A stretch of DNA of 64,000 nucleotides, from contig CAVPFA010000003.1 in NCBI GenBank assembly GCA_963703655.1, positions 1,054,001-1,118,000 of the forward strand, given 5' to 3'. Shown here piece after piece: positions 63,609 through 64,000 of this stretch. Both the position numbers and the translations under genes were made by a program. The stretch's first letter is position 1; every line of letters starts with the position of its first letter. Origin of the DNA: CAVPFA01 sp963703655 (GTDB taxonomy: Bacteria; Actinomycetota; Acidimicrobiia; Acidimicrobiales; Bog-793). A model generated the notes under the pieces. It made no database searches. It saw only the letters and a program-made list of their open reading frames with translations, and had not been told where the DNA came from.

Positions 63609-64000
63609 CAGGAACCGATCTCCTCGAGCAGGGCGGTGGCGAGGCAGGCGATCCCTTCCACTCGCCCAAGGCTCCCGAGCCCTTCCGGTCGGGTCGCCTT
63701 CACGTGCACCGGGCCGGCCGCCGCCGCGCTGAGCCGTTCCATCATGATCTCACGCGCATCGGCTATCCGGGGCACCTCGCAGACGACGGTGCAATCGGCA
63801 TTTGCGAGACGTAGGCCGGCGTGTGCCACGAGCGTGGCCACATGGGCCAGGATGACGAGGCTGTCCGCCCCCGCCCAACGCGGGTCGGAGTCCGGGAAAT
63901 GTGCTCCAAGGTCACCAAGACCGGCAGCGCCGAGCATGGCATCTGCCACGGCGTGCGCCACGACATCGGCGTCGCTGTGACCCTTCAGACCCGGCTCCGC
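63608..64000 (-). CDS. ispF: 2-C-methyl-D-erythritol 2,4-cyclodiphosphate synthase, 5' end outside window
   Basis: MEP-pathway isoprenoid enzyme. The visible part reads AEPGLKGHSDADVVAHAVADAMLGAAGLGDLGAHFPDSDPRWAG, with the zinc His in the HSDADV-AHA motif. It continues with NADCTVVCEVPRI, MMERLSAAA and KATRPEGLGSLGRVEGI. Only the N-terminal strand is cut off by the window edge. ispD normally precedes it. Frame intact; TGA at 63608 overlaps the rlmB ATG. Confidence 0.94.
   Translation of the reverse strand, partial: AEPGLKGHSDADVVAHAVADAMLGAAGLGDLGAHFPDSDPRWAGADSLVILAHVATLVAHAGLRLANADCTVVCEVPRIADAREIMMERLSAAAAGPVHVKATRPEGLGSLGRVEGIACLATALLEEIGS

Overview
The window is GC-rich chromosomal DNA with dense, mostly housekeeping genes, many of them joined by 4-base GTGA/ATGA start-stop overlaps and many starting with GTG. 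The gene set points to a free-living actinobacterium, most plausibly an Acidimicrobiia-like lineage (inference). The clues are a PASTA-domain Ser/Thr kinase, F420-type LLM oxidoreductase, GpgS and OtsAB/TreS trehalose genes, DUF3263, an ECF42-type sigma factor, coproheme decarboxylase, a Rho with a long polar insertion, and the order argS-lysA-hom-thrC-rho-rpmE-prfA-prmC-tsaC-glyA-atp. There is no prophage, CRISPR array or resistance island. The only mobile element recognised is one solo tnpB.

Layout. 1-8194 (minus): partial PASTA kinase, ligA, mnmA, a cysteine desulfurase, a lipoprotein alpha/beta hydrolase and a small membrane protein. 8293-13280: galT (+), then glpX-treS-maltokinase (minus). 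13331-15594 (+): murA-meaB. 15534-39496 (minus) is one long collinear block: argS, lysA, hom, thrC, rho, rpmE, prfA, prmC, tsaC, tnpB, glyA, the ATP synthase operon (atpZ-I-B-E-F-F'-H-A-G-D-C), an LLM oxidoreductase and a 2H-phosphoesterase/GNAT fusion. 39550-44709: tRNA-Arg(CCG), a hypothetical gene, a DGPF-domain protein with its ECF sigma factor, a GGDEF cyclase, and yceI divergent from a marR regulator. 44735-51765: acnA, ccdA, a DUF3263 gene, otsB, otsA, gpgS. 51966-58681: threonine-synthase-like enzyme with a MoaD/ThiS-like carrier, CIRCE-groEL, chdC/hemQ, larE-like plus a NIL-domain protein, a small Cys protein, a Nudix hydrolase and a GNAT. 58660-64000: DMT permease, methyltransferase, a small repeat ORF, gltA, rlmB with an RGG-like tail, and partial ispF.

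How genes work together. Cysteine desulfurase and MnmA form a tRNA thiolation relay. The argS/lysA/hom/thrC block serves aspartate-family amino acids. prfA-prmC and tsaC serve translation. GlpX, TreS, maltokinase, OtsA, OtsB and GpgS handle gluconeogenesis, trehalose and glucosylglycerate. AcnA and GltA belong to the TCA cycle. Two gene pairs (PLP enzyme plus carrier; LarE plus NIL domain) look like sulfur-transfer modules.

Caution. At least twelve single-base frame breaks fall in otherwise well-conserved genes: the kinase, mnmA, cysteine desulfurase, atpB, atpF, atpH and the ECF sigma gene. The genes are otherwise intact and several are essential, so sequencing or assembly indels are the likeliest cause. 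For these genes the coordinates given span all frames.
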